This document shows, in pieces, positions 16,541-27,255 of a stretch of 64,000 nt of DNA; position 1 is the stretch's first letter; the number at the start of each line of letters is the position of its first letter. The notes beneath the pieces were generated by a model that saw only the letters and a list, made by a program, of their open reading frames with translations, did not search any database and had not been told where the DNA came from. This DNA is from an uncultured Alphaproteobacteria bacterium (GTDB lineage Bacteria; Pseudomonadota; Alphaproteobacteria; RF32; CAG-239). The position numbers and the translations under genes are program-made. Location: assembly GCA_944391415.1 (NCBI GenBank), contig CALXTM010000001.1, forward strand, positions 1 to 64,000. The letters run 5' to 3'.

Positions 16541-18802
16541 TTACAAGCGGCTACCAAAGTTAAGACGAAATACCTCGGTTTCATCATAATCTTCTTTAAC
16601 AATCGGGAAGCCAAAGTCAACATCTATTTGCCCCATCGGTGACAACCACTGGAAGCCGAAACCAACCGCAACACGCGGAGTATCTGAATAATAGATATCA
16701 TCGGTGTTGAGATTGTCCGGTTTGCCAATCATACCGACATCGGTAAACACATGAGCCGAAATTCCAAGCTCATCAAGTCCAATCGGAAAACCAAGCTCGG
16801 CTCCGGTATAGACCATCCAGTTGCCGCCTAAGGCATCGTCGGTATATTTGTCTCTGGCACCAATACCTGCAACCTCGAAACCACGCATGGTATAGCCGCC
16901 TAAGAAATAACGGTTGGTCAAACGAACATCCTCGCCACCATAGCCTTGGATACTACCGGCATTGGCAAATAATTTGATGGTATAATAGTCGGCCAATGTT
17001 TTGTACCAATAGGCTTTGCCGTCAAATTTGACATATTTTTCATCACCGCCTAAACCGGCAACATCGGTTCCAAACGACAGAAAATACCCATCTCGAGTAT
17101 ATAATGCACTGTCACGTTTATCATACACAAAAGTGGTTCCTACCGATGAGTTATTATATTTGCCTTTTTCTTCTTTAATATATTTAGAGGCATATTCGCC
17201 GACATCGGTAATTTCATCTTGTTTTAACGTATAGCGTACTTGTTGCGAGAAATCATCGGTATAGTTCCAACCGGTACGCAAACGACCACCTGTTACCTTG
17301 CTGTCATAAGAACTTTCGTCTTGATAGTCTTGATCGGAATAGAACAAATCAACACCGGCACGCAAACGTCGATTAAGAAAATAAGGCTCGGTAAAACTTA
17401 CATCAAAGTCTTTGGATCTTTCGGATACCGCAACGTCAAAGCCCAAACGTTGACCAAGACCTTGGAAGTTGTTCTCGGTGACGCCGGTTCTTACCAAGGC
17501 ACCGTTAACAGTAGAAAAACCGATACCGACATTAAAATAGCCGGTTGATTTTTCTTTAACATCAATATCCAAATCGGCACGGTTGCCATCTTTGGCATTG
17601 GTATTAATGTCTACTTTTTCAAAATAATCCAAATTTTCGATATTGCGGCGCGAATCTTTAATTTTGGAAACGTTAAAAGCATCGCCCTCTTCAATGCGCA
17701 ACTCTCGACGAATAACCTTGTCCTGAGTGCGGGTGTTGCCTTTGATGTTAATGCGATCAATAAAGAAACGCGAACCTTCTTTGATATGGAAGGTTACATC
17801 GGCCTCCCCGGTTGAGGTGTCTTTGGTTATTTCGGGATTGACGTCTACAAAGGCAAATCCCTTCTTGCCAAGTTCCTCTGTCAGGGATGATACCGTTTGG
17901 TCAATATCGTCGGCATTATATCTATCACCTGTTTCGACCTCAATAAACCGACGATAATCATCGGCATTTACATCAGAAATGTCAGATATTATATCAACAT
18001 TGCGAATGGTATATCTCTTGCCCTCATCAACAACAAAAGTCAGTGTAAAAGATGTTTTGTCAGGACTTAACTCTGCAACGGCAGAAACGACCCTAAAATC
18101 AGCAAAACCTTTTTTCAGATAAAAACGGCGCAAAAGCTCTTTGTCATAATTGGTCTTTTCGGCATCATAATTTTCGGAAGATGAAAAAATACGATACCAC
18201 CTGCTCTCTTTACTCATAATGACTTCTTGAAGCTCTTTGCCGGAATAGCGCTCATTGCCAATGAAATTGATTTTGTCAATAACCGCCAAAGGACCTTCGT
18301 CAATATTGAAAATTAAATCAACGCGATTTTGATCACGACGGATAATCTCCGGTTTAACCACGGTTGCGTAGCGTCCGCTACGCTTGTAGACCTCCAAAAT
18401 TCTTCTGACATCATCTTGTACCTTGGAGCGTGAATAGGTCGAACGCGGAGAGAGCGTAATCTCACCTTCAAGCATTTTGTCGTCAACTTTATCATTACCG
18501 TCAAAAAGAACCTGAGATATAATCGGGTTTTCAGATACTTTTACAACCATTGTGCCAGAGGGAGTAACATCAATTGATACATCCTCAAAAAGGCCGGTTG
18601 CATAGAGTTGTTTAAGTGCGGTATTTAAATCTTCATCGGTCGCGGTTTGCCCCTGTTTGATATTAACATAAGATATAACCGTTTCTTTCTCTACTCTTTC
18701 AAGTCCTTCGACTTTGATGTTTTTAACATAAACCGATGAAGCAAATGCACTGGTTGATGCCAAAATACCTAAAGCAAACGTTCCCAAATAAAGTTTTTTC
18801 AT
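16541..18802 (-). CDS. bamA: Outer-membrane protein assembly factor BamA
   Basis: A protein of 753 residues. The signal peptide ends near STSAFAS (residue 22). Five POTRA domains (about 25-420) are followed by a 16-strand barrel, with the loop-6 motif in TMRGFEVAG. The last residues are FRLNFGSRL, so the chain ends in leucine rather than the usual aromatic residue. BamA inserts beta-barrel proteins into the outer membrane. It lies between rseP and lpxD as in most proteobacteria. Confidence 0.96.
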   Translation of the reverse strand: MKKLYLGTFALGILASTSAFASSVYVKNIKVEGLERVEKETVISYVNIKQGQTATDEDLNTALKQLYATGLFEDVSIDVTPSGTMVVKVSENPIISQVLFDGNDKVDDKMLEGEITLSPRSTYSRSKVQDDVRRILEVYKRSGRYATVVKPEIIRRDQNRVDLIFNIDEGPLAVIDKINFIGNERYSGKELQEVIMSKESRWYRIFSSSENYDAEKTNYDKELLRRFYLKKGFADFRVVSAVAELSPDKTSFTLTFVVDEGKRYTIRNVDIISDISDVNADDYRRFIEVETGDRYNADDIDQTVSSLTEELGKKGFAFVDVNPEITKDTSTGEADVTFHIKEGSRFFIDRINIKGNTRTQDKVIRRELRIEEGDAFNVSKIKDSRRNIENLDYFEKVDINTNAKDGNRADLDIDVKEKSTGYFNVGIGFSTVNGALVRTGVTENNFQGLGQRLGFDVAVSERSKDFDVSFTEPYFLNRRLRAGVDLFYSDQDYQDESSYDSKVTGGRLRTGWNYTDDFSQQVRYTLKQDEITDVGEYASKYIKEEKGKYNNSSVGTTFVYDKRDSALYTRDGYFLSFGTDVAGLGGDEKYVKFDGKAYWYKTLADYYTIKLFANAGSIQGYGGEDVRLTNRYFLGGYTMRGFEVAGIGARDKYTDDALGGNWMVYTGAELGFPIGLDELGISAHVFTDVGMIGKPDNLNTDDIYYSDTPRVAVGFGFQWLSPMGQIDVDFGFPIVKEDYDETEVFRLNFGSRL

Positions 18803-18826
18803 ATTTTAATCCTCAAAATTAAATCT

Positions 18827-19951
18827 CTACGAAAACCAACGATTGAATAACCTTGCAAAATCATTGTATGTTGCAAACAACATCAATGTGATAAGCAAGA
18901 AAAATCCTAACTTAAATACATACTCTTTGGCTTGTTCGTTAATTTCACGACGCAACAAAATTTCTACCGTGTAAATTACAACATGTCCGCCATCAAGCAG
19001 CGGAATCGGAAATAAATTGATAAGCCCAAGATTGATTGATAACAAAGCCATAAATACTGCAAAATCAAGCCAAGAGTTGGATTTTGAAATATCTCCGCTC
19101 ATCTCGGCAATACGGACTATACCGCCCAATTCTTCCGTGCCTCTCTTTCCGGTTATCATCTGCCCGACACCGCGCAAAGTAACGACTGTAACTTGCCAGG
19201 TCATAACCGAAGCCTCTTTAATTGCCTCACCCAACGAAAGTTTGACCGGGTTAAACTCTACCGAGGTAAGAGATGACACTCCCAACATCGGTTTTTGATT
19301 TTGGTTGGCCTCAACATCAAGCGGAATTACCTCTAGTTTGACATTTAAGTTTATTTGACGATCACCACGCATAATCTCCAATGCAACATTACCACTGGTG
19401 TTCATCTCTATCTCTTGGCGGAACTCTTGAAACGAGTTTACTTCACGACCGTCAACCGTCAAAATTTTGTCTTGCGGCAAAATTCCGGCTTTTTCGGCGG
19501 CACTGCCTTTAATAACCTCGCCTACAATCGGCGGAAAATCCATTTTGCCAAAAGCAAAGAAAATGCCAGCAAAAACGACCACCGCAAATAAATAATTGAA
19601 CGTCGGACCGCCAATCACTATGGCTAATTTTTTAAATGGATTTTGAAAAGCAAATGCATATTTTTTGTCTTCATCGGATAATGATGCCGCCTCGTTGCCA
19701 GACGATGCCTCGTCGGTGTCACCCAAAAACTTGCAATATCCGCCAAGCGGAACCGCCGAAATCTTCCATAATGTTCCTGAAGAATCTTTGATACCCCACA
19801 GCTGCTTGCCAAATCCGATTGAAAATTCAGCCACCTTTACCCCGCATAATTTAGCAACAATATAATGGCCAAATTCATGGACAAACACTAGTATGCCAAG
19901 CAGAATAATAAATGGAATTACATAGTACGCAGCATTAATAAGCCAATCCAT
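18827..19951 (-). CDS. rseP: RIP metalloprotease RseP
   Basis: An inner-membrane site-2 protease of 374 residues. The zinc motif HEFGH is in the first membrane segment (FVHEFGHYIVAKLCG), a single PDZ domain covers roughly residues 125-205, and the second active-site motif NLFPIPLLDGGH is near residue 330. It cleaves anti-sigma factors and signal-peptide remnants within the membrane. The gene lies between cdsA and bamA; dxr, often found between cdsA and rseP, is absent. Confidence 0.95.
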   Translation of the reverse strand: MDWLINAAYYVIPFIILLGILVFVHEFGHYIVAKLCGVKVAEFSIGFGKQLWGIKDSSGTLWKISAVPLGGYCKFLGDTDEASSGNEAASLSDEDKKYAFAFQNPFKKLAIVIGGPTFNYLFAVVVFAGIFFAFGKMDFPPIVGEVIKGSAAEKAGILPQDKILTVDGREVNSFQEFRQEIEMNTSGNVALEIMRGDRQINLNVKLEVIPLDVEANQNQKPMLGVSSLTSVEFNPVKLSLGEAIKEASVMTWQVTVVTLRGVGQMITGKRGTEELGGIVRIAEMSGDISKSNSWLDFAVFMALLSINLGLINLFPIPLLDGGHVVIYTVEILLRREINEQAKEYVFKLGFFLLITLMLFATYNDFARLFNRWFS

Positions 19952-19963
19952 CTAAAAAACTCC

Positions 19964-20755
19964 CTACTCTAAAAAGAATACCAAATTTGCCAACATCAAC
20001 AATGCAAACGGAGCTGCAAAAATTAATCCGTCAACACGGTCGAAAATGCCGCCATGACCAGGTATAATATTGCTTGAATCTTTTAAGTTCAAGTGTCTCT
20101 TGATGGCCGATTCAATCAGGTCGCCGGTCTGGGCAATAACCGCAATGATGGCAGACATTACCATATATGATTTGACAACCGACAAGGCATCAAAATACCA
20201 GCAAACGCCATAGCTTACCGCAACCGCCAATAAAACGCCGCCAAACAACCCGGCCCAGGTTTTGTTGGGCGAAATTTTCGGTGCAAGTTTTGGACCCTTG
20301 ATAGAACAACCAAAAACATAACCTCCGATATCAACACCCCAAACCACAAACATAAACCATAATACCATCTGCGGGCCATAGAGCGTATATATCTCTATGA
20401 TAGAGCCAATGCCTATCGATATATAAGGGATGCCTAACAATAACAACTTGCGATGTTCTTCATTGCGGCTTTTCCAAAAGGCCAAAGCCAAAGCAACCAC
20501 CATACTAAACAAAAACGCCACAGGAGAGCCCAAAACAATGGCCGTAACAGCAACAAAAAAATATGTAACGGCATAAAAGGCCGGACGCTTATTGGTTACC
20601 ATTGACGACCACTCCCAGGACAAAAGCGCCGCGCCCAAAAGGGCTAGAAGATATGTCGTGGTGTATCCTTTGACAATACAGTAGATAACCGCCGGAACCA
20701 AGATAATCGTAACGATTAATCTTTGTAAAAAAGAAACAAGTTTAGACTTTTCCAT
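19964..20755 (-). CDS. cdsA: Phosphatidate cytidylyltransferase
   Basis: About 263 residues with several membrane helices and the CDP-diacylglycerol synthase signature near the C-terminus, SAIKRHLNLKDSSNIIPGHG followed by GIFDRVDG. It makes CDP-diacylglycerol for all phospholipid synthesis. A longer frame opens at 20857, but the ATG at 20755 with GGGAG upstream matches the family's length and overlaps the end of uppS by 14 bases, which implies coupled translation. Confidence 0.94.
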   Translation of the reverse strand: MEKSKLVSFLQRLIVTIILVPAVIYCIVKGYTTTYLLALLGAALLSWEWSSMVTNKRPAFYAVTYFFVAVTAIVLGSPVAFLFSMVVALALAFWKSRNEEHRKLLLLGIPYISIGIGSIIEIYTLYGPQMVLWFMFVVWGVDIGGYVFGCSIKGPKLAPKISPNKTWAGLFGGVLLAVAVSYGVCWYFDALSVVKSYMVMSAIIAVIAQTGDLIESAIKRHLNLKDSSNIIPGHGGIFDRVDGLIFAAPFALLMLANLVFFLE

Positions 20756-21443
20756 ATCTTCTCTCCCGTGAATTAAAATCTGAAATAATCGCCTTAAATT
20801 CTTCTGCTGAAAAATCAGGCCACAATGTTTTGGTAAAATAAAGCTCGCTATATGCAATTTGCCACAACAGATAATTACTGATGCGCTGCTCTCCGCTGGT
20901 CCTTATGACCAAATCGGGATCAGGTATCCCTGCCGTATAGAGCAAATTGGAAAATGTCTTTTCATCAATATCATTCACCTTTAGCTCGCCTTCAGCGACC
21001 AAAATGGCCGCTTTTTTGGCGGCGGCAACAATCTCTGCTCTGGAGCCGTAGCTCAAGGCTATGCACAAAGTAAAGTCTTTGTTGTTTTTGGTTCTTCTTT
21101 CAAGCTCTGACATTTTAACAATGATGTCATTTGCAAGCATTTCTCTCTCGCCGATAAAAAGGATACGCGCTCCGCGATCTTCAATCTCTTTAATCTCGGA
21201 ATTGAGATATTGACGCAAGAGCCCCATAAGATAGTCGACCTCGGCTTTATCACGCTGCCAATTCTCGGTTGAAAAGGCATATAGCGTAATATAGGGAATT
21301 TTCATATCCGCAGCGGTTTCAAGAATTTGCCGCAAAGTTTCGGCACCTTTTTTGTGCCCGGCCGAACGAGGCAGCCCCTTTGATGTTGCCCAACGCCCGT
21401 TGCCGTCCATAATAATGGCTACATGTTTAATATTATCAGTCAC
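20742..21443 (-). CDS. uppS: Undecaprenyl diphosphate synthase
   Basis: A cis-prenyltransferase of 233 residues. The start HVAIIMDGNGRWATSKGLPR carries the pyrophosphate-binding aspartate, and FSTENWQRDKAEVDYLMGLL and later DLVIRTSGEQRISNYLLWQ are the other conserved blocks. It makes the C55 carrier lipid for peptidoglycan and surface polysaccharides. It lies between frr and cdsA, as in most proteobacteria. Confidence 0.96.
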   Translation of the reverse strand: MTDNIKHVAIIMDGNGRWATSKGLPRSAGHKKGAETLRQILETAADMKIPYITLYAFSTENWQRDKAEVDYLMGLLRQYLNSEIKEIEDRGARILFIGEREMLANDIIVKMSELERRTKNNKDFTLCIALSYGSRAEIVAAAKKAAILVAEGELKVNDIDEKTFSNLLYTAGIPDPDLVIRTSGEQRISNYLLWQIAYSELYFTKTLWPDFSAEEFKAIISDFNSRERRYGKV

Positions 21444-21463
21444 AGTTCTTATTTATCCCAAAA

Positions 21464-22027
21464 TTATACCTGCATAATGTCTTTTTCTTTTTGAGCCAAC
21501 AAGTCATCTGCTTTTTTGGTGGCATCGTCGGTCAATTTTTGGATTTCTGATTCGAATCTTTTTTCTTCGTCTTCGGAAATAAGATTGTCTTTCTTTAATT
21601 TTTTGATTTCGTCCAAAGCATCTCGGCGAATGTTACGCACCGCCACTTTGGCACCTTCGGTATATTTTCCGGCAACTTTGGAAAGCTCTTTGCGACGCTC
21701 CTCCGAAAGAGGCGGAATCGGAATGCGTATTAATTGACCATCAGATGACGGATTGAGCCCCAAATCTGATTCCATAATTGCTTTCTCTACCGACTTGGCC
21801 AGGCTTCGATCCCAAACACTGATTGAAAGAGTGCGGGCATCCGGCACCGAGACAGTTCCTACTTGTGACAAAGGTGTCATTGAGCCATAGGCCTCAACCA
21901 TGATGCCGTCAAGCAAACTGACATGAGCCCGCCCGGCACGCAAAGAAGCAAAATCGGTTTTTAAGGTTTCAAGCGTCTTATCCATACGGTTTTTAGTATC
22001 TTCTTTTATTTTAGAAAAATCTGCCAT
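21464..22027 (-). CDS. frr: Ribosome recycling factor
   Basis: A protein of 187 residues with the RRF pattern: FASLRAGRAHVSLLDGIMVEAYG, then SVPDARTLSISVWDRSLAKSVEKAI and the basic KVAGKYTEGAKVAVRNIRRDALDEIKKL. With EF-G it splits ribosomes after termination. It lies 15 bases after pyrH in the usual order. Confidence 0.97.
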   Translation of the reverse strand: MADFSKIKEDTKNRMDKTLETLKTDFASLRAGRAHVSLLDGIMVEAYGSMTPLSQVGTVSVPDARTLSISVWDRSLAKSVEKAIMESDLGLNPSSDGQLIRIPIPPLSEERRKELSKVAGKYTEGAKVAVRNIRRDALDEIKKLKKDNLISEDEEKRFESEIQKLTDDATKKADDLLAQKEKDIMQV

Positions 22028-22042
22028 GTGTATTATACCTCG

Positions 22043-22756
22043 TTATTTTTGAATGATTGTAAAAAGTCCTTTGCCCTGGAGGACATTGTTTAGAGCATCG
22101 TCTTCATGTTGTGAAAAGACCAAAATGGGAATATTGTTTTCTTTGGCAAGTGCAACCGCCGTTAAGTCCATAACTTTGAGCTGGTTTTGAATAACATCAT
22201 CATAAGAAATCTTTGAATAACGGACGGCTTTTTTATCAACTCTTGGGTCTGCCGAATATACACCGTCGACCTGGGTGGCCTTGAGGACAGCATCACACTG
22301 CATCTCGGATGCGCGCAAAACCGCACCGGTATCAGTGGTAAAATAAGGATTGCCCGTACCACCGGCAAAGATAATCACACGGCCTTTTTCAAGATGCCGC
22401 AAAGCTCTGCGATACATGTAATTTTCGCAAACCTGCGGAACACTCAGCCCCGAAAGCACCCTGGTTTCTACCCCTGCATTTTCAAGCGCATTTTGCAAAC
22501 AAAGTGCATTCATCAGTGTGGCCAGCATGCCGACTTGATCGGCAACCGTACGGTTCATACCTTTGGCCGCTTCTTTGGCACCGCGAAAGATGTTGCCACC
22601 GCCAACAACAACACAAACATCTATCCCTTTGGCTTTTATTTTTTTGATTTGCTGGGCCAGGGAATGCAAGACATCCGGCGACATTCCAAAACTCTTATCC
22701 CCCATCAGACCTTCGCCAGAGAGTTTGAGCAAAATTCTTTTATATAAAGGTTTCAT
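22043..22756 (-). CDS. pyrH: Uridylate kinase
   Basis: A protein of 237 residues, amino-acid kinase fold. KRILLKLSGEGLMGDKSFG at the start, VVVGGGNIFRG and GTGNPYFTTDTGAVLRASEM are the diagnostic nucleotide- and UMP-binding segments. It phosphorylates UMP to UDP. It heads the minus-strand cluster pyrH-frr-uppS-cdsA-rseP-bamA-lpxD; rpsB and tsf, often just upstream, are not here, and plsY starts on the other strand. Confidence 0.97.
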   Translation of the reverse strand: MKPLYKRILLKLSGEGLMGDKSFGMSPDVLHSLAQQIKKIKAKGIDVCVVVGGGNIFRGAKEAAKGMNRTVADQVGMLATLMNALCLQNALENAGVETRVLSGLSVPQVCENYMYRRALRHLEKGRVIIFAGGTGNPYFTTDTGAVLRASEMQCDAVLKATQVDGVYSADPRVDKKAVRYSKISYDDVIQNQLKVMDLTAVALAKENNIPILVFSQHEDDALNNVLQGKGLFTIIQK

Positions 22757-22978
22757 TATGAACTCTTATGCATAAGTTATTTTTTCGGTCTCTATATTAA
22801 ACCATAGAATCGTTTTGTCATCAAAATTCTTTATTCCCTTAACAACTATTGCAAAAAAGTTGCTAAATCGTGAATCAGGAGTGCAAGGTTATGCCATGGT
22901 GACAAAATTCGTGGTTGCCAAATGAAATGTTTCGGAATATTAAGTAGATAGTTTGACAGCTATGAGGGAGATCGATTG

Positions 22979-23626
22979 ATGTCTGAGACTATGATTTTTG
23001 GATTGTGGGGAATCGGCGGATATTTGCTGGGGTCTATTCCGTTTGGATTGGTTTTGTGCTATTTGGCAGGATATGGCGACATAAGAAAAATCGGCTCGGG
23101 CAATATCGGGGCTACCAATGTATTGCGTACAGGCAATAAATGGCTGGCGCTTTTGACGGTTATTTTGGATGCATCAAAAGCCGGACTTGTTGCCTGGCTT
23201 GCGTTCAAATTAGTTACGCCTCATCCAATCATGATTTTGGGAATCGCTACCTATACCAATGTTGCGGCCGAGCTTTTGGCCGGCGCCATGGCTATAATCG
23301 GACATAATTTCCCGATATGGCTTAAATTTAGGGGCGGCAAAGGTGTTGCCTCGGCGTTTGGTTTTATCTTGGTGACAAAACCTTTGATTGCTCTTAGCCT
23401 TTTGTTCATTTGGATTGTGACGGCTTGTATTTTCAAATATTCTTCCTTGGCGGCAATCGTGGCAGCCTTGTCTTTGCCTTTGATTACCTTCTTTTATGCT
23501 GAGCCAATGTATTTCATGGTATATAGCGCGCTTGTTGTACTGGTGCTGGCGCGACATCATGCCAATATCGCCAGACTTTTGAAAGGCGAAGAAAGCAAAA
23601 TACATTTTAAAAAGCAGGATAAATAG
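22979..23626 (+). CDS. plsY: Glycerol-3-phosphate acyltransferase PlsY
   Basis: About 215 residues, five membrane helices. The conserved loops are visible: GSIPFGLVL, SGNIGATNVLRTGNK and HNFPIWLKFRGGKGVA. It acylates glycerol-3-phosphate from acyl-phosphate as the first step of phospholipid synthesis. A TTG at 22976 is also possible but the ATG at 22979 follows GGGAG. Its stop codon shares one base with the dprA start. Confidence 0.95.
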   Translation: MSETMIFGLWGIGGYLLGSIPFGLVLCYLAGYGDIRKIGSGNIGATNVLRTGNKWLALLTVILDASKAGLVAWLAFKLVTPHPIMILGIATYTNVAAELLAGAMAIIGHNFPIWLKFRGGKGVASAFGFILVTKPLIALSLLFIWIVTACIFKYSSLAAIVAALSLPLITFFYAEPMYFMVYSALVVLVLARHHANIARLLKGEESKIHFKKQDK

Positions 23627-24741
23627 TGGCAAGCAGAGATGAAATTTTGGCCGCGCTGCGCCTGATAAATACCTATCGTATCGGGCCAAGTGCTTTTTAT
23701 GCTTTGGTTAATGATTGCAACGGGCTGATTAATGCCGCAGAAACTGCTGAAAAACACGGTAAACACCAACTTTGGCCGCTAGAAAAAGCAACGCAGGAGT
23801 TTAATAAGGCAAAGTCCTTGGGAATCGAATTATTGCTTTATTTAGATGATGATTACCCACAAATGCTTAAAAACTTGCCCAACCCGCCGCCCATAATCTA
23901 TGCCAAAGGCAACCTGGATGCTTTGAATATGGCAAAAAGTGTCGGCATTGTAGGATCAAGGGCGGCATCGATCAACGGACGCAAAACAGCGGCCAAAATT
24001 GCTTGCAATCTGGCAGAAAAAGATGTTTGCATCATCTCCGGCATGGCCAAAGGAATCGACAGCTCTGCACACAAAGGAGCTATGTATGCCAAAGACGGAT
24101 GCGGTGTTACGGTGGCAGTTTTGGGAACGGGGCTTGATATTATATACCCCGAAGAAAATAAAGACTTGTTTGCACAAATTTGCACAAACGGTTGCGTTAT
24201 ATCTGAGATGCCTTTGGGAACACTTGCCTCGGCCAGGCAATTTCCACGGCGCAACAGAATTATTGCCGCTTTGAGCGAGGCCGTGGTTGTGGTTGAGGCC
24301 AGGCTTAAGTCGGGATCTTTGATTACGGCAGAGTTTGCCAAAGAACAGGGAAAACTTTTGTTTGCCGTTCCCGGAGCACCGACAGAATCGAGAGCCCAAG
24401 GGGCCAATCATTTGATTAAAGAAGGTGCCAGATTGGTTGAAGAAGCCAATGACATATTACCTTTTTTAAAAGGTAATAAATTTGCTGCCGGACCTAAAAA
24501 AACAACGACAAAACAAAAAGTGCTTGTTTTTGAAAATAATAATGATAATTTGAGCAAACAAAAAAACAAACCGCAAAACTGGATTGATTTTTTGACGGTT
24601 GACGGGACGGATATTGATGAAATTATAAGGATGTCGGGCAAGGACGCACAAATAATCGCCGCTGAAATTTCGGAGCTTGAATTGAGCGGTGTTGTCAAGA
24701 GATGCCCGGGAAATAAAATTGCATTGATAAAACAGGATTGA
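23626..24741 (+). CDS. dprA: DNA-processing protein DprA
   Basis: A protein of 371 residues beginning with GTG that shares one base with the plsY stop. An N-terminal helix-hairpin-helix region is followed by the Rossmann-like core with GIVGSRAASINGR, ISGMAKGIDSSAH, LGTGLDIIYPEEN and FPRRNRIIAALSEAVVVVEA, and a C-terminal winged helix (from about residue 310). DprA loads RecA on incoming single-stranded DNA during transformation. It is widely kept even in bacteria not known to be competent. The next gene is topA. Confidence 0.95.
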   Translation: MASRDEILAALRLINTYRIGPSAFYALVNDCNGLINAAETAEKHGKHQLWPLEKATQEFNKAKSLGIELLLYLDDDYPQMLKNLPNPPPIIYAKGNLDALNMAKSVGIVGSRAASINGRKTAAKIACNLAEKDVCIISGMAKGIDSSAHKGAMYAKDGCGVTVAVLGTGLDIIYPEENKDLFAQICTNGCVISEMPLGTLASARQFPRRNRIIAALSEAVVVVEARLKSGSLITAEFAKEQGKLLFAVPGAPTESRAQGANHLIKEGARLVEEANDILPFLKGNKFAAGPKKTTTKQKVLVFENNNDNLSKQKNKPQNWIDFLTVDGTDIDEIIRMSGKDAQIIAAEISELELSGVVKRCPGNKIALIKQD

Positions 24742-24743
24742 AG

Positions 24744-27197
24744 ATGAAATTAGTTATTGTGGAATCTCCGGCAAAGGCCAAAACAATTAATAAATATTTG
24801 GGCAAAGATTATCAAGTTCTGGCAAGTTTCGGCCATATCAGAGATTTGCCTAGCAAAGACGGTTCGGTCAAACCTGATGAAGATTTTGCCATGACCTGGG
24901 AGTTGAGCCCCGGTGGCAAAAAAAGATTGGCCGATATAATCAAGGCTCTAAAAAATGCCGATACTCTTATTCTCGCATCCGACCCGGATAGAGAAGGAGA
25001 AGCTATTGCCTGGCATATTTTAGAAGAGCTAAAAAGCAAAAAAGCACTTAAAGGCAAAAAAATCGAACGCGTAGTATTTCACGAAATTACTAAGTCGGCC
25101 ATTACCGAGGCAATTAAAAATCCGCGGCAGATTGATGAAAACTTAGTTGCGGCATATATGGCAAGACGGGCGTTGGATTATTTGGTGGGATTTACTTTAT
25201 CGCCGGTATTGTGGCGCAAGTTGCCGGGATCGCGCTCGGCAGGACGTGTGCAATCGGTTGCTTTGCGGTTGATTTGTGATCGCGAAGGTGAGATTGAAAA
25301 CTTTAAGCCGGAAGAGTATTGGACGGTTGATGCCGAGTTGTTTACCATGAAAAAAGCGTTGATAAAGTCGCGATTGGTTGAGCTTGACGGCAAAAAACTT
25401 GAAAAATTTGACATTAATACCGAGGAAAAAGCCTTTGAGGCCAAGGCCAAAATCGAGGCACAAAATTTCAGCGTGTTTAATGTTGAACGCAAACAATCAA
25501 ACCGCTACCCTGCTCCGCCGTTTACCACATCGACTTTGCAGCAAGAGGCTGCACGCAAACTTCGGTTTTCGGCCAAGAAGACCATGCAGATTGCGCAAAA
25601 ACTTTATGAAGAAGGTTTTATTACCTATATGCGTACCGATGCGGTTAACCTGTCGGCGGAGGCAATTGCCGCGTGTCGTGAGGCAATCTTAAAATATTTC
25701 GGCGAGGCATATTTACCCAAACAGGCCAAAGAATATAAGACCAAATCCAAAAACGCCCAAGAAGCGCACGAGGCTATTCGTCCGTCTGATGTGATGAACA
25801 CCCCAAAGAAAATGGAAGTAAAATTATCATCTGACGAACACAAGCTTTATGAGCTGATTTGGAAACGCACGGTTGCTTGCCAGATGATGCCTGCTTTGCT
25901 TGATAAGGTGGTAATTGATTCGCGCTCGGATGATGAGAAAATTTTGTTGCGTGCCAATGGACAAGTTATTGCCTTTGACGGGTTCTTAACACTGTATCAA
26001 GAATCTAAAGACGATAGCGAGGAAACGGATGAAAACAGAATCCTGCCAAATGTTGAAAACGGAGAAAAGCTTGATAAGGGCGAAATTACAACCGAGCAAC
26101 ATTTTACCGCACCACCGCCAAGATTTACCGAGGCAAGTTTGGTTAAAAAATTGGAGGAGCTTGGAATCGGGCGTCCGTCGACCTATGCGACGATTATTGC
26201 CGTGTTGCAAGAGCGTAAATATGTCAGGGTTGAAAAATTACGGTTTATCCCCGAGGACAGAGGCAGAATTGTTACGGTATTTTTGGAAAACTTCTTCAAA
26301 AAATATGTGGAATATGATTTTACCGCACAGATGGAAGAGTTTTTGGATGATGTATCAGCCGGCGAGATGCAATGGAAAAAATTGTTAGAAGGTTTTTGGG
26401 CTAAGTTTATCAAAAATGTTGAACTGGTCAAACCATTGCAAATGTCAGAGGTAATCGAGAAGATTGATGAAGTATTGTCCAATCACCTGTTTCCACCGCG
26501 CGAAGACGGCTCTGACCCTAGGGTATGTCCGGAATGCGGCAAGGGGCGCTTGAGCATAAAACTAGGCAAATTTGGGGCGTTTATCGGCTGCTCTAACTAC
26601 CCAGAGTGCAAATATACCAAACCTTTGGTTGACACAACCGATGAAGAAAGTGCCGATGTTGCCAAGCCCAAAGAGACCGAAGACAAAGTTTTGGGCGAGA
26701 TGAAGGGATTAAAGATTTATCTAAAAAAAGGTCCTTACGGGTTTTATGTTCAATTGGGCGAGGATCAAACCGCTACAACCGAAAAACCAAAGCGAGCCTC
26801 TTTACCAAGAGGAATCTCGCCTGAAGAGCTGACGCTTGAACAAGCCGAAAGGTTGCTCTGTCTTCCTTATGATTTGGGCGAAGGAATTGAAGTTAATGCC
26901 GGCAAATTCGGACCTTATATCAAGGCCGGTAACAAGTCGGTTTCCTTAAGGGGAAATGATAACATTTTCAATATTACCTTGGAGCGCGCTAAAGAGCTTT
27001 TGGCCGGAGCCAAAGAAAAACCAACCGGCAAGGCACTGGGTATCCACCCCAAAAACAAACAAGAAATTGTTTTGTTGATGGGCAGATACGGCCCCTATCT
27101 TAAATGCGGCCGGACTAACTATGCCATTCCTAAAGAAATATCAGGGCATGAACCGAGTTTGGATGAGGCGATAAAGATCATTGATGCAAAAAAATAA
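24744..27197 (+). CDS. topA: DNA topoisomerase I
   Basis: A type IA topoisomerase of 817 residues. The Toprim segment KLVIVESPAKAKTI and DPDREGEAIAWH are at the start, and the active-site tyrosine is in EGFITYMRTDAVNLS. One C4 zinc finger (CPECG to CSNYPEC, near residue 595) precedes three glycine-rich C-terminal repeats of the type GKFGPYIKAG and GRYGPYLKCG. It relaxes negative supercoils. A TTG two codons earlier is in frame, but the ATG at 24744 starts two bases after the dprA stop. Confidence 0.96.
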   Translation: MKLVIVESPAKAKTINKYLGKDYQVLASFGHIRDLPSKDGSVKPDEDFAMTWELSPGGKKRLADIIKALKNADTLILASDPDREGEAIAWHILEELKSKKALKGKKIERVVFHEITKSAITEAIKNPRQIDENLVAAYMARRALDYLVGFTLSPVLWRKLPGSRSAGRVQSVALRLICDREGEIENFKPEEYWTVDAELFTMKKALIKSRLVELDGKKLEKFDINTEEKAFEAKAKIEAQNFSVFNVERKQSNRYPAPPFTTSTLQQEAARKLRFSAKKTMQIAQKLYEEGFITYMRTDAVNLSAEAIAACREAILKYFGEAYLPKQAKEYKTKSKNAQEAHEAIRPSDVMNTPKKMEVKLSSDEHKLYELIWKRTVACQMMPALLDKVVIDSRSDDEKILLRANGQVIAFDGFLTLYQESKDDSEETDENRILPNVENGEKLDKGEITTEQHFTAPPPRFTEASLVKKLEELGIGRPSTYATIIAVLQERKYVRVEKLRFIPEDRGRIVTVFLENFFKKYVEYDFTAQMEEFLDDVSAGEMQWKKLLEGFWAKFIKNVELVKPLQMSEVIEKIDEVLSNHLFPPREDGSDPRVCPECGKGRLSIKLGKFGAFIGCSNYPECKYTKPLVDTTDEESADVAKPKETEDKVLGEMKGLKIYLKKGPYGFYVQLGEDQTATTEKPKRASLPRGISPEELTLEQAERLLCLPYDLGEGIEVNAGKFGPYIKAGNKSVSLRGNDNIFNITLERAKELLAGAKEKPTGKALGIHPKNKQEIVLLMGRYGPYLKCGRTNYAIPKEISGHEPSLDEAIKIIDAKK

Positions 27198-27203
27198 ATC
27201 ATT

Positions 27204-27234
27204 AAAAAAGGAGCTTGAGCAAAGCTCCTTTTTT
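27204..27234 (+). terminator. Terminator of topA
   Basis: AAAAAAGGAGCTT (27204-27216) pairs with AAGCTCCTTTTTT (27222-27234) around a five-base loop, seven bases past the topA stop. Confidence 0.9.
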
Positions 27235-27255
27235 ATGAATGTGATAAAAAATTCT

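Noticed and set aside
22757-22978. Small RNA or riboswitch between pyrH and plsY
   Set aside because: No stable hairpin with a U tract or known aptamer motif is visible in this 220-bp gap; it probably holds the two divergent promoters.
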